From assembly GCA_031272885.1 (NCBI GenBank), contig JAISSX010000059.1, positions 70,021 to 117,772 on the forward strand: a stretch of DNA of 47,752 nucleotides. Reading direction: 5' to 3'. The DNA is from Bifidobacteriaceae bacterium. Lineage in GTDB: Bacteria; Actinomycetota; Actinomycetes; Actinomycetales; WQXJ01. The position numbers were made by a program, and so were the translations under genes. The notes below the pieces were generated by a model. The model did not search any database. It was not told where the DNA came from and saw only the letters and a list, made by a program, of their open reading frames with translations. Numbering within the stretch: position 1 is the first letter of the stretch; each line of letters opens with the position of its first letter. Below are positions 28,541 through 41,000 of this stretch, piece by piece.

Positions 28541-28594
28541 AGGGGCCCGCCCGCTAGTCACCCCGGACTTGATCCGGGGCCTGGGCGGGCCCCT
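28541..28594 (+). terminator. Nested hairpin terminator of giant gene 1
   Basis: Sixteen bases after the stop, AGGGGCCCGCCC (28541-28552) pairs perfectly with GGGCGGGCCCCT (28583-28594). Inside is a second perfect stem, CCCCGGA (28561-28567) with TCCGGGG (28573-28579), loop CTTGA. There is no U-tract, which is common in high-GC actinobacteria. Confidence 0.65.
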
Positions 28595-28640
28595 GCCACA
28601 CCCGGAACGTCAACTCGTCACCCCGGACTCGATCCGGGGT
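28557..28640. repeat. Two copies of a CCCCGGACTNGATCCGGGG palindrome
   Basis: The 19-base palindrome occurs at 28561-28579 (within the terminator hairpin) and again at 28621-28639, each preceded by GTCA. The copies differ by one loop base (T or C). Related CCGGACTTGATCCGG palindromes are known as dispersed repeats in other bacteria; whether this genome has many copies cannot be seen here. Confidence 0.7.
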
Positions 28641-28741
28641 CTACCTTCGTCTACCCCGAATCTAGGACTTTAGGACCACTCAAATTCGCCTTTAGCGTAT
28701 TTTCGCGCCTGACGCACCGTTTCGCTGGCGGCTCACTAGGT
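28641..28741. other. Intergenic stretch without gene
   Basis: This roughly 100-base, slightly AT-richer stretch lies between the palindromes and the promoter-like region of giant gene 2. I see no gene, no strong hairpin and no recognised binding site. Confidence 0.4.
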
Positions 28742-28790
28742 AAAAGTACGTGGTTGGTTTCCATCGTCCCAGGTGAAGGTGGGTAAGGTG
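28742..28790 (+). promoter_or_regulatory. Candidate promoter of giant gene 2
   Basis: AGTACG (28745-28750) and TAAGGTG (28784-28790) are separated by 33 bases, matching AGTACG-N32-TAAGGTG before giant gene 1. The distance from TAAGGTG to the start codon is 257 bases here and 260 there. TAAGGT would be the -10; no good -35 is apparent. The shared arrangement is the main support. Confidence 0.4.
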
Positions 28791-29047
28791 GTCAGTGATC
28801 AGCGGGGGTGCAGCCCGATGAGTCCCATTTCGGCTGCTTTCCGCTGATTGCGGTGTTCCCCAACACCAACAACCGAAAGCCCCTGCGGTGAGACTTCGCC
28901 GATAACTGCATGCTGCCTTCCCCGGCCGCCTGTGTTTGCTGCGTCAGGCTCCCCTCGAATGAAGAGGAGAACCAGCGCAACGGTGGAGTTTAAGCCGTGC
29001 CTCTGGCCGCCCCGCCAGAGGAACCTTAAGTCCAAGGATGTTGCGCA
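28791..29047 (+). promoter_or_regulatory. Long structured 5' leader of giant gene 2
   Basis: Hairpins in order: ATCAGCGG/CCGCTGAT (28798-28805 with 28841-28848) enclosing GCAGCC/GGCTGC (28810-28815 with 28832-28837); GGTGTT/AACACC (28852-28857 with 28862-28867); CGGTG/CGCCG (28886-28890 with 28897-28901); CCTCTGGC/GCCAGAGG (29000-29007 with 29014-29021); and CCTT/AAGG (29024-29027 with 29034-29037), which overlaps the ribosome-binding site AAGGA (29034-29038). GCCTTCCCCGGCCGC at 28915-28929 is shared with leader 1. No known riboswitch family was recognised. Confidence 0.45.
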
Positions 29048-29051
29048 ATGA
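28983..29051 (+). CDS. Possible short leader ORF overlapping the giant gene 2 start
   Basis: A 22-codon frame starts at GTG 28983, with AGAGGAGA (28963-28970) 12 bases upstream, and ends in a TGA that overlaps the giant start codon as ATGA (29048-29051). The same frame is open upstream to TTG 28848 and includes ATG 28959. ATGA overlaps are typical of translational coupling, and ribosomes on this ORF would melt the 29000-29021 hairpin. No homologue is recognised, and GC-rich DNA readily gives open frames by chance, so this is weak. Confidence 0.2.
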   Translation: MEFKPCLWPPRQRNLKSKDVAQ

Positions 29052-32000
29052 GTGCTACGACTTCGCCCAAGTCAGCTGTCCCCACCCGCCGTGCTCGCAA
29101 GGTTGCGAGGCGGGCCGTCCGCTCCGTCATCAAGCCAGTGGTCTTCCTGGTGTCCGGCGCCATCGCCCTTGGGGGGGTGACCCTGGCCCAAAACTGGGTT
29201 GGCGACTCCGACACGGCCACGGCGGCGGACTTCCCGCAGACGGCCAACTGGCAGGCCCTGCCCAGCAACTGGTCCTTCATCTGGGCCGACAGCGAGGGTC
29301 TGGACCACAACTCTGCCTACATTGCGCCAACTCCTGACGCGGCGCCTAGCACCACCCTGTGGAACAACGGCGTGGACATCTTGGAGCAGATCGTCTTCGA
29401 CAAGGACGCCGGCACCAGCCGGGCCGTCTCCACGTTGAAGGCCAGGGTCACCAGCAGCATTGACAACGGTGCCTTCGGCATCTTCGAGACGGCAGCCGTG
29501 GGCCCGCTGCCCGAGGACCCAGACACGCTGGCCGTCTACTTCTGGGGCTATGCCTCCCAGAACGGCCCGTGGAACCTGGGCCTGACCTGTAATGACGCCG
29601 CCAACGGCAAGAACGTGCTGGTGCTGCGGGTCAAGGACTTGGCCACCACGGGTGAGGTCACCTGCGCGCCACACGACACAGCCACCCTGGGCACCTGGGG
29701 CGATGGTGAAACCACCGGTGGCGAGGTTGACCAGCTAACGGGCAAGCTGTACATCCAGTCCAACACTTCAGCCGAGATCGATAACCAGAGCGCTACCAGC
29801 AGCGCCCGCAGTACCGTGGCTGGCTTCTCTTACACCGTGTGGGATCCTTCGACCGGCACCGCCGTCCGTTCCGGCCAAATCCAGCCGGCCACCCAAGAGG
29901 ACCGTGCCGCTTTGCGCAGTTCCCCGGATGGCCACTACACCATCTCTGACATGGCCCTTGACGCCAACGGCAACATCTACGTTTGGGCCGCCACCGACTC
30001 TTCCAGCGCGGTCAAGATCATCCGCGTTGTACCAACCAAGGATCAGAATGGGGCCATCACTGAAGGCTCCACCACGGGCGGCATCGGTGATCCGAACTCC
30101 TGGCTGTACAACTTCGTCACCACCATCGACCACCCGGCCACCAGCGAGACGGCCACCACCTATGGCGGGTCCGGCCCGGGCGGCTGGGTTGGCATGTTCT
30201 TCGACCACGGCCGCGTCTACGCCACCGGCTACAAGAACCTGAACCACAGCGAGTGCACCCCCGGCAACTCGATCCTTGAGGCTGACCCACTGGCCAACGC
30301 CTGGAAGATCTACTGCACCGGTGAGGCCACGCCGCAGAACGACTGGCACTTCTTCGACCGCGCCGCCCGCGCCGGCAACAACGTTGACGACGGCGCCTCG
30401 CCGCAGACGGCGGCCGTCATCGAGGCCCGTGTGGTGGAAGACGCCAACGGTGACGGCGTCATCGCCACCACCGACCACGGTGTGGCCGGCCAGAAGGTGG
30501 CGCTGTATGACTCGAACTTCAAGCTGCTGTCCATCCAGACCACCAGCGCCGATGGCTGGGTCTCCTTCTTGGTCAGCGACGTGGGTACCGGTGCCACGGC
30601 GGTGCGCTACTACACCCGCCTGGTGCAGCCGCAGGTCAACCGCGGCACCACCACCAGCCCGGTGTGGGTCAACGCCACCCAGACCTGGGCTTTGGCCGGC
30701 AACGAAACCAGCACTGTGCTTGGCCCAGGCCAAAACCCCAACAGCGCCGAGGCCGTCTGCTCGACCGGTGATGTCACCACCGGCGGCTCCCTGTGGACCC
30801 TGAGCGGCGGCGCGGCCTGCAACGGCGCCAGCGACCAGCCCATCCCGGACAAGAACGTGGGCGCCGTGGGCTCCACGGCTGCCGTCGGCGATTTCGCCTA
30901 CTACACCATCGTTGATATGTACACGGACCGCGACGTGGCGGATGTGGGCTTCGGCATTGCCGCCCAGGGCTCTTGGGGCGACGCCATGGCCTCCACCAAG
31001 ACCACCGCTGCCGACAAGGGCGCCTACCACCTGAACTCGTCCACCTCGACCGTTCAGATCGGTAGCCAGCTCGGCAGCTACACCAACGGCACGGTTGACA
31101 CGGCATCGGCCAACCACACCACTGACGATGGCGTGTTCTTCCAGGTTGCCCGGTCCTGCCACGCCGGCGAGACGGCGCCCTGCCATGACCTGATCCCGAT
31201 GCAGGATCAGTTGCTGTCGCTGGGCCGCACCTATGACATCGTGGTGCAAACCACGGCCAGCCCGGCCACCATCCCTGAGTCGGACATCAAGGTCAACGCC
31301 TGGATTTCGCCGGTCAACTCGACAACTCTGTCTTCCACCAGCACCCGCATCCTGCAAGACGTGGTGCCCAGTGGCGGCCAGGCGGTGGCCCAGTATCAAC
31401 CGCCGCTGACGCCGGCGCCATCGGCGGCCGTGTCTGCCGCCCAGGTGCGTGTCAGCGCTTCGACGGCCAGCGGCATCACCGAACCGGACAACACCAACGG
31501 CCAGTACGCCCCGGCCGCCGGCTCGTCCGCGGCCAACACCCGCTCCTGGATCTCCAACGGTGAAATCGAGGACTACCGGGTCTGGCTGACCAAGGCCCAG
31601 GTGCGTATCGCCCTGCAGACGGATGGCGGCACCATCGCCAACCAGGCCTTCACCCTGCAGAACGTAGTTAACGGTACGTCTGCGCCGCAGAACCCGTCGC
31701 GCACCACCGATTCGATCACCACTACGGTGTCCGGTGAAGAGGTCACCTCTTCGGTGCCGCACGCCATCACCAGCACCTCGGCCCAGACCATCATCACGGC
31801 CGCGGCCTTCCCCACCGGTTGGCAGTTGAAGACCGTCACCTGCTACGGCTCGGTCACCGGTGACGTGGTGCCCACCAGCAGCTACACGGTCAACCAGTCC
31901 GCCCGTAGCGTCACGCTGGCCGCCAACTTCTTCGGCGGCGCCGGCCCCACCGACATCTGGAACGACGTCACCTGCGAATTCCTGGTGTCGAAGATTCCGG

Positions 32001-35000
32001 ACACCACCTCCACCCTGGAGCTGTCCACCACCTCCGCCGTGGTTGGCACCGACGTGACCGCCACCGTGACCGCCAAGGCCAACGGCCAGACCATCTCGGG
32101 TGAAGAAGTCCAGATCACGGTGCCTTCCGACATCACCGTCAAGGACGCCAACGGCACCACGCTGACGGGCCCTGGCCCCTACAAGTGCACCACCGGGGCC
32201 ACCGGGTCCTGCTCGTTCAAGTTGACCACCACCACGGCCGGCACCTACACGGTGCACGGCCAGGTCAACATCAACGGCACGTGGACCGATGCCAATGACG
32301 ATCCGGGCCATGACCCGGCCAAGCAGTCGCCGCAGGATGTGACCTTCACACCTGGTGGCGCCGCCAGCGGCAAGATCGCCATGAACCCCACCACGGGCAA
32401 GTATGCCGACTACCAGTCGGGTGACCCTGACTACCAGCCGGATGACTACTACACGTTGGACATCTGGGCCTATGACACCAACAACAACGGCGTCACCGGC
32501 CTGACCGATTCCGACTTCACGTTCACCTGCCCCAACGCCCCCGGCACCAACTGCTCGGCCGCGGCCTTCGGCGTGGTGTTCGGCAGCGTTTCGGCCGTGA
32601 CCGGCCAGCCTGGCCACTATCAGGTGCCGGTGTACTCCAGCAAGTCCGGCACCAAGCAGATTGCGGTCTCCATCAACTCGCTGACCGATCCTGACTACTC
32701 GCCGCTGCCGGTGGACGGGCAAACCAGCCCGCCGGCCTCGGATCGGCACGTCGATCCCGAGTTCAAGGCGATGGAGAAGATCGATCCGGCGCAGTCCACC
32801 TTCTCGGTTGACACTGCCGGCACGGTCAAGGCCGGTTACGCCAGCGATTCACAGCCCGGCCCGTACCGCCTGGGCACCATTGTGCTGAAGGACGTGAACG
32901 GCAGCCCGGTCACCGGTGCCGCCGGCCGCCTGTCCGAGGCCTCGTCCGATCCGGCCGAAACTCACCTGTTGAGCTTCACCGAGGATTCGACCACGCCCGG
33001 CACCTACACCGTGCACGTGCACAGCTCGGCCGCCGGTAGCTTCACGCCGGTGGTGACCTATATCTCCACCACGCCGGCCCAGTCGGTCAACCTGACCTCA
33101 AGCAACGCGGCCGTCTTCGTGGAGCCGGAGCCCGATCCAGGTCACTCCAGCTTCGTCATCAATGACACGGCCGACAAGAAGGCCGATGGTGTGCAGGCCT
33201 ACACCGGCACCGTCACCTTGAAGGATGTCAATGACGTGCCGGTGCGCGATGGCGTGGGCAACCTGACGTTTGCCGCCACTCCGTCCGCCGGGGTCAGCTT
33301 CTCGGACCCGGTGGTCTGCGTCATGGCGTCTGGTGTCTGCACCGGCGTCTACACCGTGCAGATCACGTCCACCTCCAAGGGCGCCAAGTCCGTCACGGCG
33401 ACCTACACCCCAACCAGCCTGGCGCTGGGCCCGCAGACGGCTACCTTCGTGCAGCCGGATGTGTCGATTCCTGATTCGACCTTCGAGGTCACGCCCAGCG
33501 GCACCGTGCTGCCCGATGGCACGGCGGCCTTCACCGCCACCGCCACCCTGTGGGGCGAGGCAGCGCACACTAACCCGATCGAGAATGAGAACGTTGTCTT
33601 CACCCTGAGCACCACTGGTACCACGGTGCATGCGGCCACGCTGCACAACGGCGCCACCACCAACCCCAACACCCTGACCGTGGCGTCTTCGGCACTGGGC
33701 AAGTCCGAGATCACCATTACGGCCACGGCCGAGGGCACCTACAGCATCTGCGCCACCGTGGGTGGCACCAACCTGCCCGGTTCCTGCAAGGCAATCGAGT
33801 TCAAGGCCGGGTCACCTGATCCGATGCAGTCTGACTACGAGGTCTCGACGGCCGATGTCGTGGCGGACAACACCTCCACCGGCACCATCACCGTGCGGCT
33901 GAAGGATGCCGCCAACGTGGCCGTGGGTGGCCAGGCCAGCAACATCACGGCCGCCGGCCCGTTCGGTTCCGGCCTGACCATCAGCGCCTTCACCGAGACG
34001 GCCACGCAGGGCACCTACACGGCCACCTTCAAGGGCACCGATGTTGGCGCGTTCCACATTGATGTCATCGCGTCCGGTTCCGCCATCGGCGGTGCCAGCC
34101 ACACCGACGTTGATGGTTCGACGCCCAACCACTATGCCCACCTGGTAGCGGGCGGCCTGTGCACCGACCCAGGTACCTCGGGCCAGACCATTGCGCCAAC
34201 CACGGCCATTGACGACACACATCCGTCGGTGTGGGCGGACAACGCGGACACCTACACCATCACCAGCACGCTGGTTGACTGCTACGGCCATGGCCTGACG
34301 GACTGGGTGCCCAGCAAGTACTGGCCGTCCGTGCGCATCGGTGGCGCTACTGCTCCTGCCGCCAACTACACCCTGAGCGCCCCGGTGCACCAGGGCAACG
34401 GCGTCTACACCCAGACCATCAAGGCGGCCAAGAGCGGCACCTACACCATCACCACCGGTTACGGCGCCGTCAGCGGCACCGCCACCCCGGTCAAGGCCGG
34501 TGGCGTCGAGGCCAAGTTCGACCCGAAGCCGGGTGGTGCTGGTTATTCGTTAATCACCATCAACAACCCCACCCCCGCGCCGGTGGCCAACAACTCCGAC
34601 ACGTACACCATCACGGTGACGTTGAAGGATGAGAACAACGATCCGGTAACGGACGGCTTGGCGGTGCTGGGTGATGGCGATACCCGCCTGCGCCTGATTG
34701 GCCCCAGTGGCACTGACTACACGCTCAGCGCATTGGCGGCCGGCGGCACAGCGGGTGTCTACACGGCCACCATCAAGGCCTCTCAAGATGGCACCTACAA
34801 CATCTCGGCCGTCTATGGCCGCGGTACCGGCGCCATCACCATCGACGGCAGCCCGGTGTCAGCCGTGTTCGGCCCAGTTGGGGCCGATCCGGCTCACTCG
34901 TCTTACGTCTTGTCGACGGGCGACAAGTGGGCCGATGGCGTGGACGCCCACACCATCACGGTCACCTTGGGCACCGCCAGCGGTCAAGCGGTCATTCTTG

Positions 35001-38000
35001 ATTCGACCGGTCTGGCCCAGTTGACCGCCACCGCCGTGCCTTCGGGCGTGGTCAGCGCCTTCACGGCTGTCAGCGGAAGCCCCGGCGTCTACCGCGCCAA
35101 TATCACCACCACGCTGTCCGGCGAGAAGACCGTCACGGTCACGGCGCCCGGCGCAACTGGTGGGACGTTCCAAGTCAGCCCGGCCACGGCCGGCGCCAAC
35201 AAGGTCAACTTCATCGGTGGCCTGCCGGTCAATCCGCTGGGCACCTTCGACACCACCACGGGCAACCGCCTGATCGATGGCGTGGCCTTCCACGAGGTGT
35301 GGGTCGATTTCAAGGACGCCAACGGCAACCCGGCCACCTGCACCTCCAACGGCACCACCAGCGGCACCATCGTGCCCTGCCAGGTGACGTTCGAGCTGTT
35401 GAATGAGACCACGGCCAGCGGCATCGCCACCACTGGCGCCCGCTTCGACAACGCCAACACCGGCACGTTCACCAAGACCGTGCAGGCCGATGCCAACGGC
35501 CGCGCCCTGGCCAAGGTCTACTCGATCTTCGCCAGCGACCTGACCCTGGGCGGCTTCCCGGTGGACGCCAAGATCGACACCTCCACCTCGGTGGTCAAGC
35601 GGATTCCGTTCCGGCCTGACACGGCTAGCGCCAGCCACTCCACCTTCACGGTGACCCCGGCGCCGCCCACCACCAAGGTGGCCGACGGCATCGAGTACTT
35701 CAGCGGCCAGATCATCATGAAGAGCGCCAACGACAGCCTGGTGCCCGGCGCCACGGCCGCCTTCTCCATCTGCAAGGTGGACGGCGGTAGCTGCGTCGCC
35801 ACCAGCGACGTCACGGTGTCCGATCCAGGCGGCGGCCCCGCCGTCTTGGTGGCCTCCAACCCGGCGGCCGAGATCAACGTCAAGTTCACCAGCACCAAGG
35901 CTGCCACCTACCGGGTGACCGCCACCATCGCCGGTGACCCGATTGGCGCCGCGGCCCCGTACTACAAGGAGATCACCTTCGTGGCCGGCCCGCCCAGCGG
36001 TGCGGCCTCGCAACTGATCTGGACCACCGCCACCGCAGTGGCCAACGGCAGCGACACCAAGTCCATCCAGGCCGAGGTGAAGGACGCCAACGGCAACCTG
36101 GTGGCCGATGGCACCACGGTGCTGTTCTCGATTCCGGCCGATACCAAGGTTGGTTCCGTCAGCGGGGCCGCCACCATCACCAAGACCACCACCAACGGCC
36201 TGGCCGAGATCCTGGTGACCTCGGAGAAGGCCGGCACCTACAACGTCACCGCCACGGTGGGTGGCCAGAACATCACCGGCAACTCGCCGGCCCAGCCGCA
36301 GTTCGTGGCCGGCCCGGCCGATGCCAGCACGTCGGTTCTGTCCATCACCACCACCGGTGACAAGGTGGCCAACGGCAGCGACTACCACACTGCCCAGGTT
36401 GAGATCAAGGATGCCCAAGGCAACGCCACGGTCAACTCCACCACCACGGTGCGGTTCTGCTGGTCCATCGACGGCGGCGCCGAGACCTGCGAGAACGTGA
36501 CGTCTTCGGTGGTGGGTAGCCAGTCGTTGGCGACCAAGAACATTACCTCCACCAAGGCCGGCACGCTGCTGGTCAAGGCGACCATCAACGGCAACTCGGT
36601 CACTCCGCCCGCCGGCGTCACCGCCAACTTCATCCCGGGCACGCCCGATGCCGGTGTCTCGACCCTTGAGGTGTCCACCGGCAAGGTGGCCAACAACGGC
36701 ACCGCCACGCACTGGGCCAAGGCCACGGTGAAGGACGCCAACGGCAACGTCATCTCGAACGCCAACGTGACGTTCACGGTGACCGGCAACGCCCAGATCA
36801 CGGGCGCCGGCGGCACCGGCCAGAGCAAGGTGGTGGCGACGTCCATCGCCGGCCTGGCCGAGATCACCATCACCGACATCACGGAAGAGACCGTGACGGT
36901 GACGGCCACCATCACCCAGGGCACCATCGGCACCGCGACGGTTGAGTTTGGCCCGTCCAACGTTGATGCCGGCAACTCCACCTTCACCGTTTCGCCCACC
37001 CCGCCGCCGGCCCTGGCCGCCAGCTCGGGTGGCACGTATTACACGGCCACGGTGACGTTGCGTGACGCCTCGAACGCCATCATCGCCAACACGCCGGTGA
37101 ACTTCACGTTCAGCGGCACCGGCCCGCAGTTGGTGGGCGGCGGCACCACCGCCACCACCGACAGCACCGGTGTGGCCACGGCCCAGATCTACTCGCAGGT
37201 GAAGGGTGACTTCACGGTCACCGCCGCCTCGGGTGGCATCAACCTGGTCAACCCGTCCCCGGCCGCCAAGCCGATCAACTTCGACGCCGGCGCCATCGAT
37301 GCCGGCCACTCGACCTTGACGGCCCAGACCGGCGCGGCTACGGCCAACGGCACCGCCACGCGTTGGGTTGAGGCCCTGGTGCGTGATCAGTTCGACAACC
37401 CGGTTTCGGGTGCCACGGTGCAGTTCACCTTCCCGTCCGATACGTCCCTGGCCTCCGCTTCCACCAACCCGGTCACCACCGGCACGGACGGCAAGGCCCG
37501 CATCGAACTGACCTCCACCAAGAAGGGTGACTACACGGTCAGCGCCACCGCCGCCAAGGGCGGCAGCCCGGTGGCCATCACGCCCGCCGTGACGGTCAGC
37601 TTCGAGGCCGGCCCGGCATCGGCCGGTAACTCCACCCTGTCCGTGCCCACCGCCGCCGGCGGCGGCACCAAGGTGGCGGATGGTATTGAGAAGCACCAGG
37701 CCAAGGTGGTGGTGAAGGATGCCAACGGCAACCTGGTCGATGCCGGTGTGGCCGTGTCGATGTCGGCCGCTCCGCCGGCCGGCTCCGGTCTGTCCACCCA
37801 GACCTGCACCGCCTACACGGATGCCAACGGCGAGGCGCTGTGCGAGTTCGCCAGCACCAAGGCCGGTGACCACACCATCCGGGCCACCATCGGTGGCACC
37901 GAAGTGGGCACGGGCAGCCCCGCCACGGCCACCTTCGTGCCGGGCGCCATCGACGCCGGCCACTCCACCTTCACGGTTAGCTCGGACGTGACCGTCAACA

Positions 38001-41000
38001 ACGGCATCGCCCAGCACAAGGCCACCGTGATTGTGCGTGACCAGTACGACAACGTGATCGAGAACGCCGCGGTGCGCTTCACCATCGACGCCGGTTTGAC
38101 CACCATCCCCGGCCCGGTGCTGAACAACACCATCGCGGGCGGCAACACCACCAAGAACACCACCACCGGCACCGACGGCTCGGTTGAGACGCCGATCGTG
38201 TCCGAGGAAGAGGGCACGTTCACGGTGGAGGCCTTCATTGGCCCGGCCGCGCTGACGCTGGGCACCAAGACGGTCAGCTTCACGCCTGGCCCGGCCTCGG
38301 TGGCCAACTCGAGCTGGACCAAGAGCCCGGCCGGCCCGATTACGGCCGGTACGGCGACGTCCGATCCGGAATACACCATCACGGTCACCGTCAAGTCGGC
38401 CGACAACCTGCTGGTTGGTGGTAGCCAGGTGCGCCTGTCCGACCTGGGCGGCACCACGCTGGATTCCGACCTGGTGATCAGCGAACCGCAGGATGGCTCG
38501 GGCTACTGGCTGACGGGCACCAAGGGCACCACCACCTATGGCCAGGTGGTGCTGCACGTCAAGTCTGCCCACGCCGGTGACTACCCGGTGGTGGCCCAGA
38601 TCCTGCCTGGCGATGGTTGGCCCGATCTGGTCAACCCGGCCAGCTACACGCTGAGCTATGAAGCCGGAGCGCCGGTGGCGGCCAACTCGTGGCTGGTTGA
38701 GCCGGCCGCTGGCGCCCTCGCCAACGGCACCGAAACGCAGACCGTGCTGGCCAAGATCCGGGACAAGAATGGCGACCCGGTGGCGGACGGCACCACGGTG
38801 ACGTTCACCGCGCCATCGGGCGTTTCGCCTACCGGTACCCAGACGGCCACCACCACGGGCGGCACCGCCACCCTGACGGTGACCTCCACCTCGGCGGGTC
38901 AGTACAACATCACCGCCACGGTGGGTGGCAGCGCCATCAACACGGTCAAGAACAACGCCGAAACCTCCACGGAGCGCACCAACGGCAACGCCCAGGTGAA
39001 CTTCAGTGCCGGCGGCGCCTCGGCCGTCGACTCCGTGCTGTCGGTGCCTTCCGCCGGCTCGGACGGCCTGACCACTAAGGTGGCGAACAACATCCAGAAG
39101 CACCGGGCCGAGGTCCTGGTCAAGGACGTGGGCGGCCACAACACGCTGGCCGGCGAGTCCGTGACCTTCACCTATGGTCCCGATGCCGCCCACCTGACCA
39201 CGGTTACGGCCGTGTCCGGGTCCGATGGCGTGGCCTTCGTCGAGTTCGCCTCGACGCTGGCCGCCACCTACGAGGTGCGCGCCTACATCGGTGCCAACAA
39301 CACCTCCAGCACCGACGAGGTGACCGATTCGCCGAAGAGCGCCACGTTCGTGGCCGGTCCGCTGGATCCGGACAAGACCAAGACCTCGCTGCAGGTGGAA
39401 GAGACCCCGGCCGCGGCCAACGGCACACAGACCCTGTGGGTCAAGATGACGGCCCAGGACGCCTACGGCAACCCGGTCAGCGGCGCTACGTTGGGCTTCA
39501 AGCTGACCGACACCTCCACCTACAGCGCCGTCTTCCAGCCACTGGCCAGCGGCGCGCACACCACCAGCGGCACCTCTGGGTCCGACGGCGTGGTGCAGGT
39601 GTACGCGGTCTCCGCCTTCGAGGGCACGTTCCCGGTGGTCGGCACCGTTGGTGCCTCCGAGTCCGCACCGAAGAACCTGGTGTTCCAGAACAACACGGCC
39701 GATCCAACCAAGTCTTGGTTCACGGTGGTGCGCACCAGCACCAACGCCAGCCCGGACAAGGCCATTGCGGACAACGCCGATTCCTACACGGTGACCGTCA
39801 ACCTGCGTGACACCAACGGTGACCCGGTCAACAACATCGGTGCGGTGGTCTGGATGACGTCGGCCGCCGATGCCTCGGTTGCCACCTCCTACTCCGTTAC
39901 CACCGGCGTGGTTTCGGGCCAGGGTGGCACGGCCGTGCAGTTGCTCAAGACCACGGTGGCGGGCAGCTACATCGTGACGGTTGAACTGGCCGGCGACCAG
40001 ATTTCGCTGGACGCCGCCAACGCCGCCACCAAGTCCAAGACGGTCGAGTTTGTGGCCGGCCCGTGGAGCCAGTCGACCTCGTCGCTGGTCAGCCCGTCCA
40101 CCCCGGCTCAGGTCGGTGGCGGCACGCAGACCATCACGGCCCAGTTGCGCGACCAGTACAACAACCCGGTGCCCAACGCCGCGGTGCAGTTCGCTATCCC
40201 GGCGGACATCACGGTTGGTTCGGTCAACGGCCCGGCCTATGTCACGGTCAACACTGGCACCAACGGCAACGCCGATCTGGTGACGACTTCGGCGGTGGTG
40301 GGTGAATACAACATCACCGCCCAGGTGGCCGGCGTCTCCATCACCACCGGCAGCCCGGCCAAGGCCAAGTTCATCAACTCGGCCTGCTCGGCGGCTCAGT
40401 CCGAGTTCACCATTCCTTCGGCTGGGGCCGATGGCCTGACCACCAAGGTGGTTGGCGTCGGTTACCACAACCCGACGGTGACGGTGAAGGACGGTAGCGG
40501 CAACCTGTGCACCGCCGAGGTCACCCAGGTGACCTACAAGTACCGCCTGCAGGGCGGCACCACGTGGACCGAGCACCTGCCCGCCATCAACACCGTCAAC
40601 GCCGTGGCCGAATGGGCCAACTGGACCGAGACGGTGGCCGGCACCTACGAGGTGCAGGCGTTCTTCGGTGGCCAGCAGGTTGGTACCACCAAGACGGCCA
40701 TCTTCGTGCCGGATAGCGTCAGCCCGGGTACCTCCACCCTGACGGTGTCGGTCAACGCGGCCCTGGCCAACAACACGGCTACCCAGTACGCCAAGGTTGT
40801 GGTGAAGGACCAGTACGGCAACCCGGTGGTTGGCCAGGCGGTCAACATCGCCATCGGGACCGGCGAAGCCTACATCGACGGCCCGGTGGTCCAAGGCACC
40901 ACCAGCCCCACGGCCACGGTCACCTCGTGTGATCCGGCCGCGGCCGGTGCGCCCACCTGGTGCGACCAGAAGGGCCTGGCCATGGTGTACTTCACCTCGT

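Noticed and set aside
28791-29047. Known riboswitch or hammerhead ribozyme (CGATGAGTCCC ... CGAAAG resembles a ribozyme core)
   Set aside because: The CUGAUGA and GAAA core elements are not correctly placed on three stems, and no c-di-AMP, c-di-GMP, TPP, cobalamin or glycine consensus was found.
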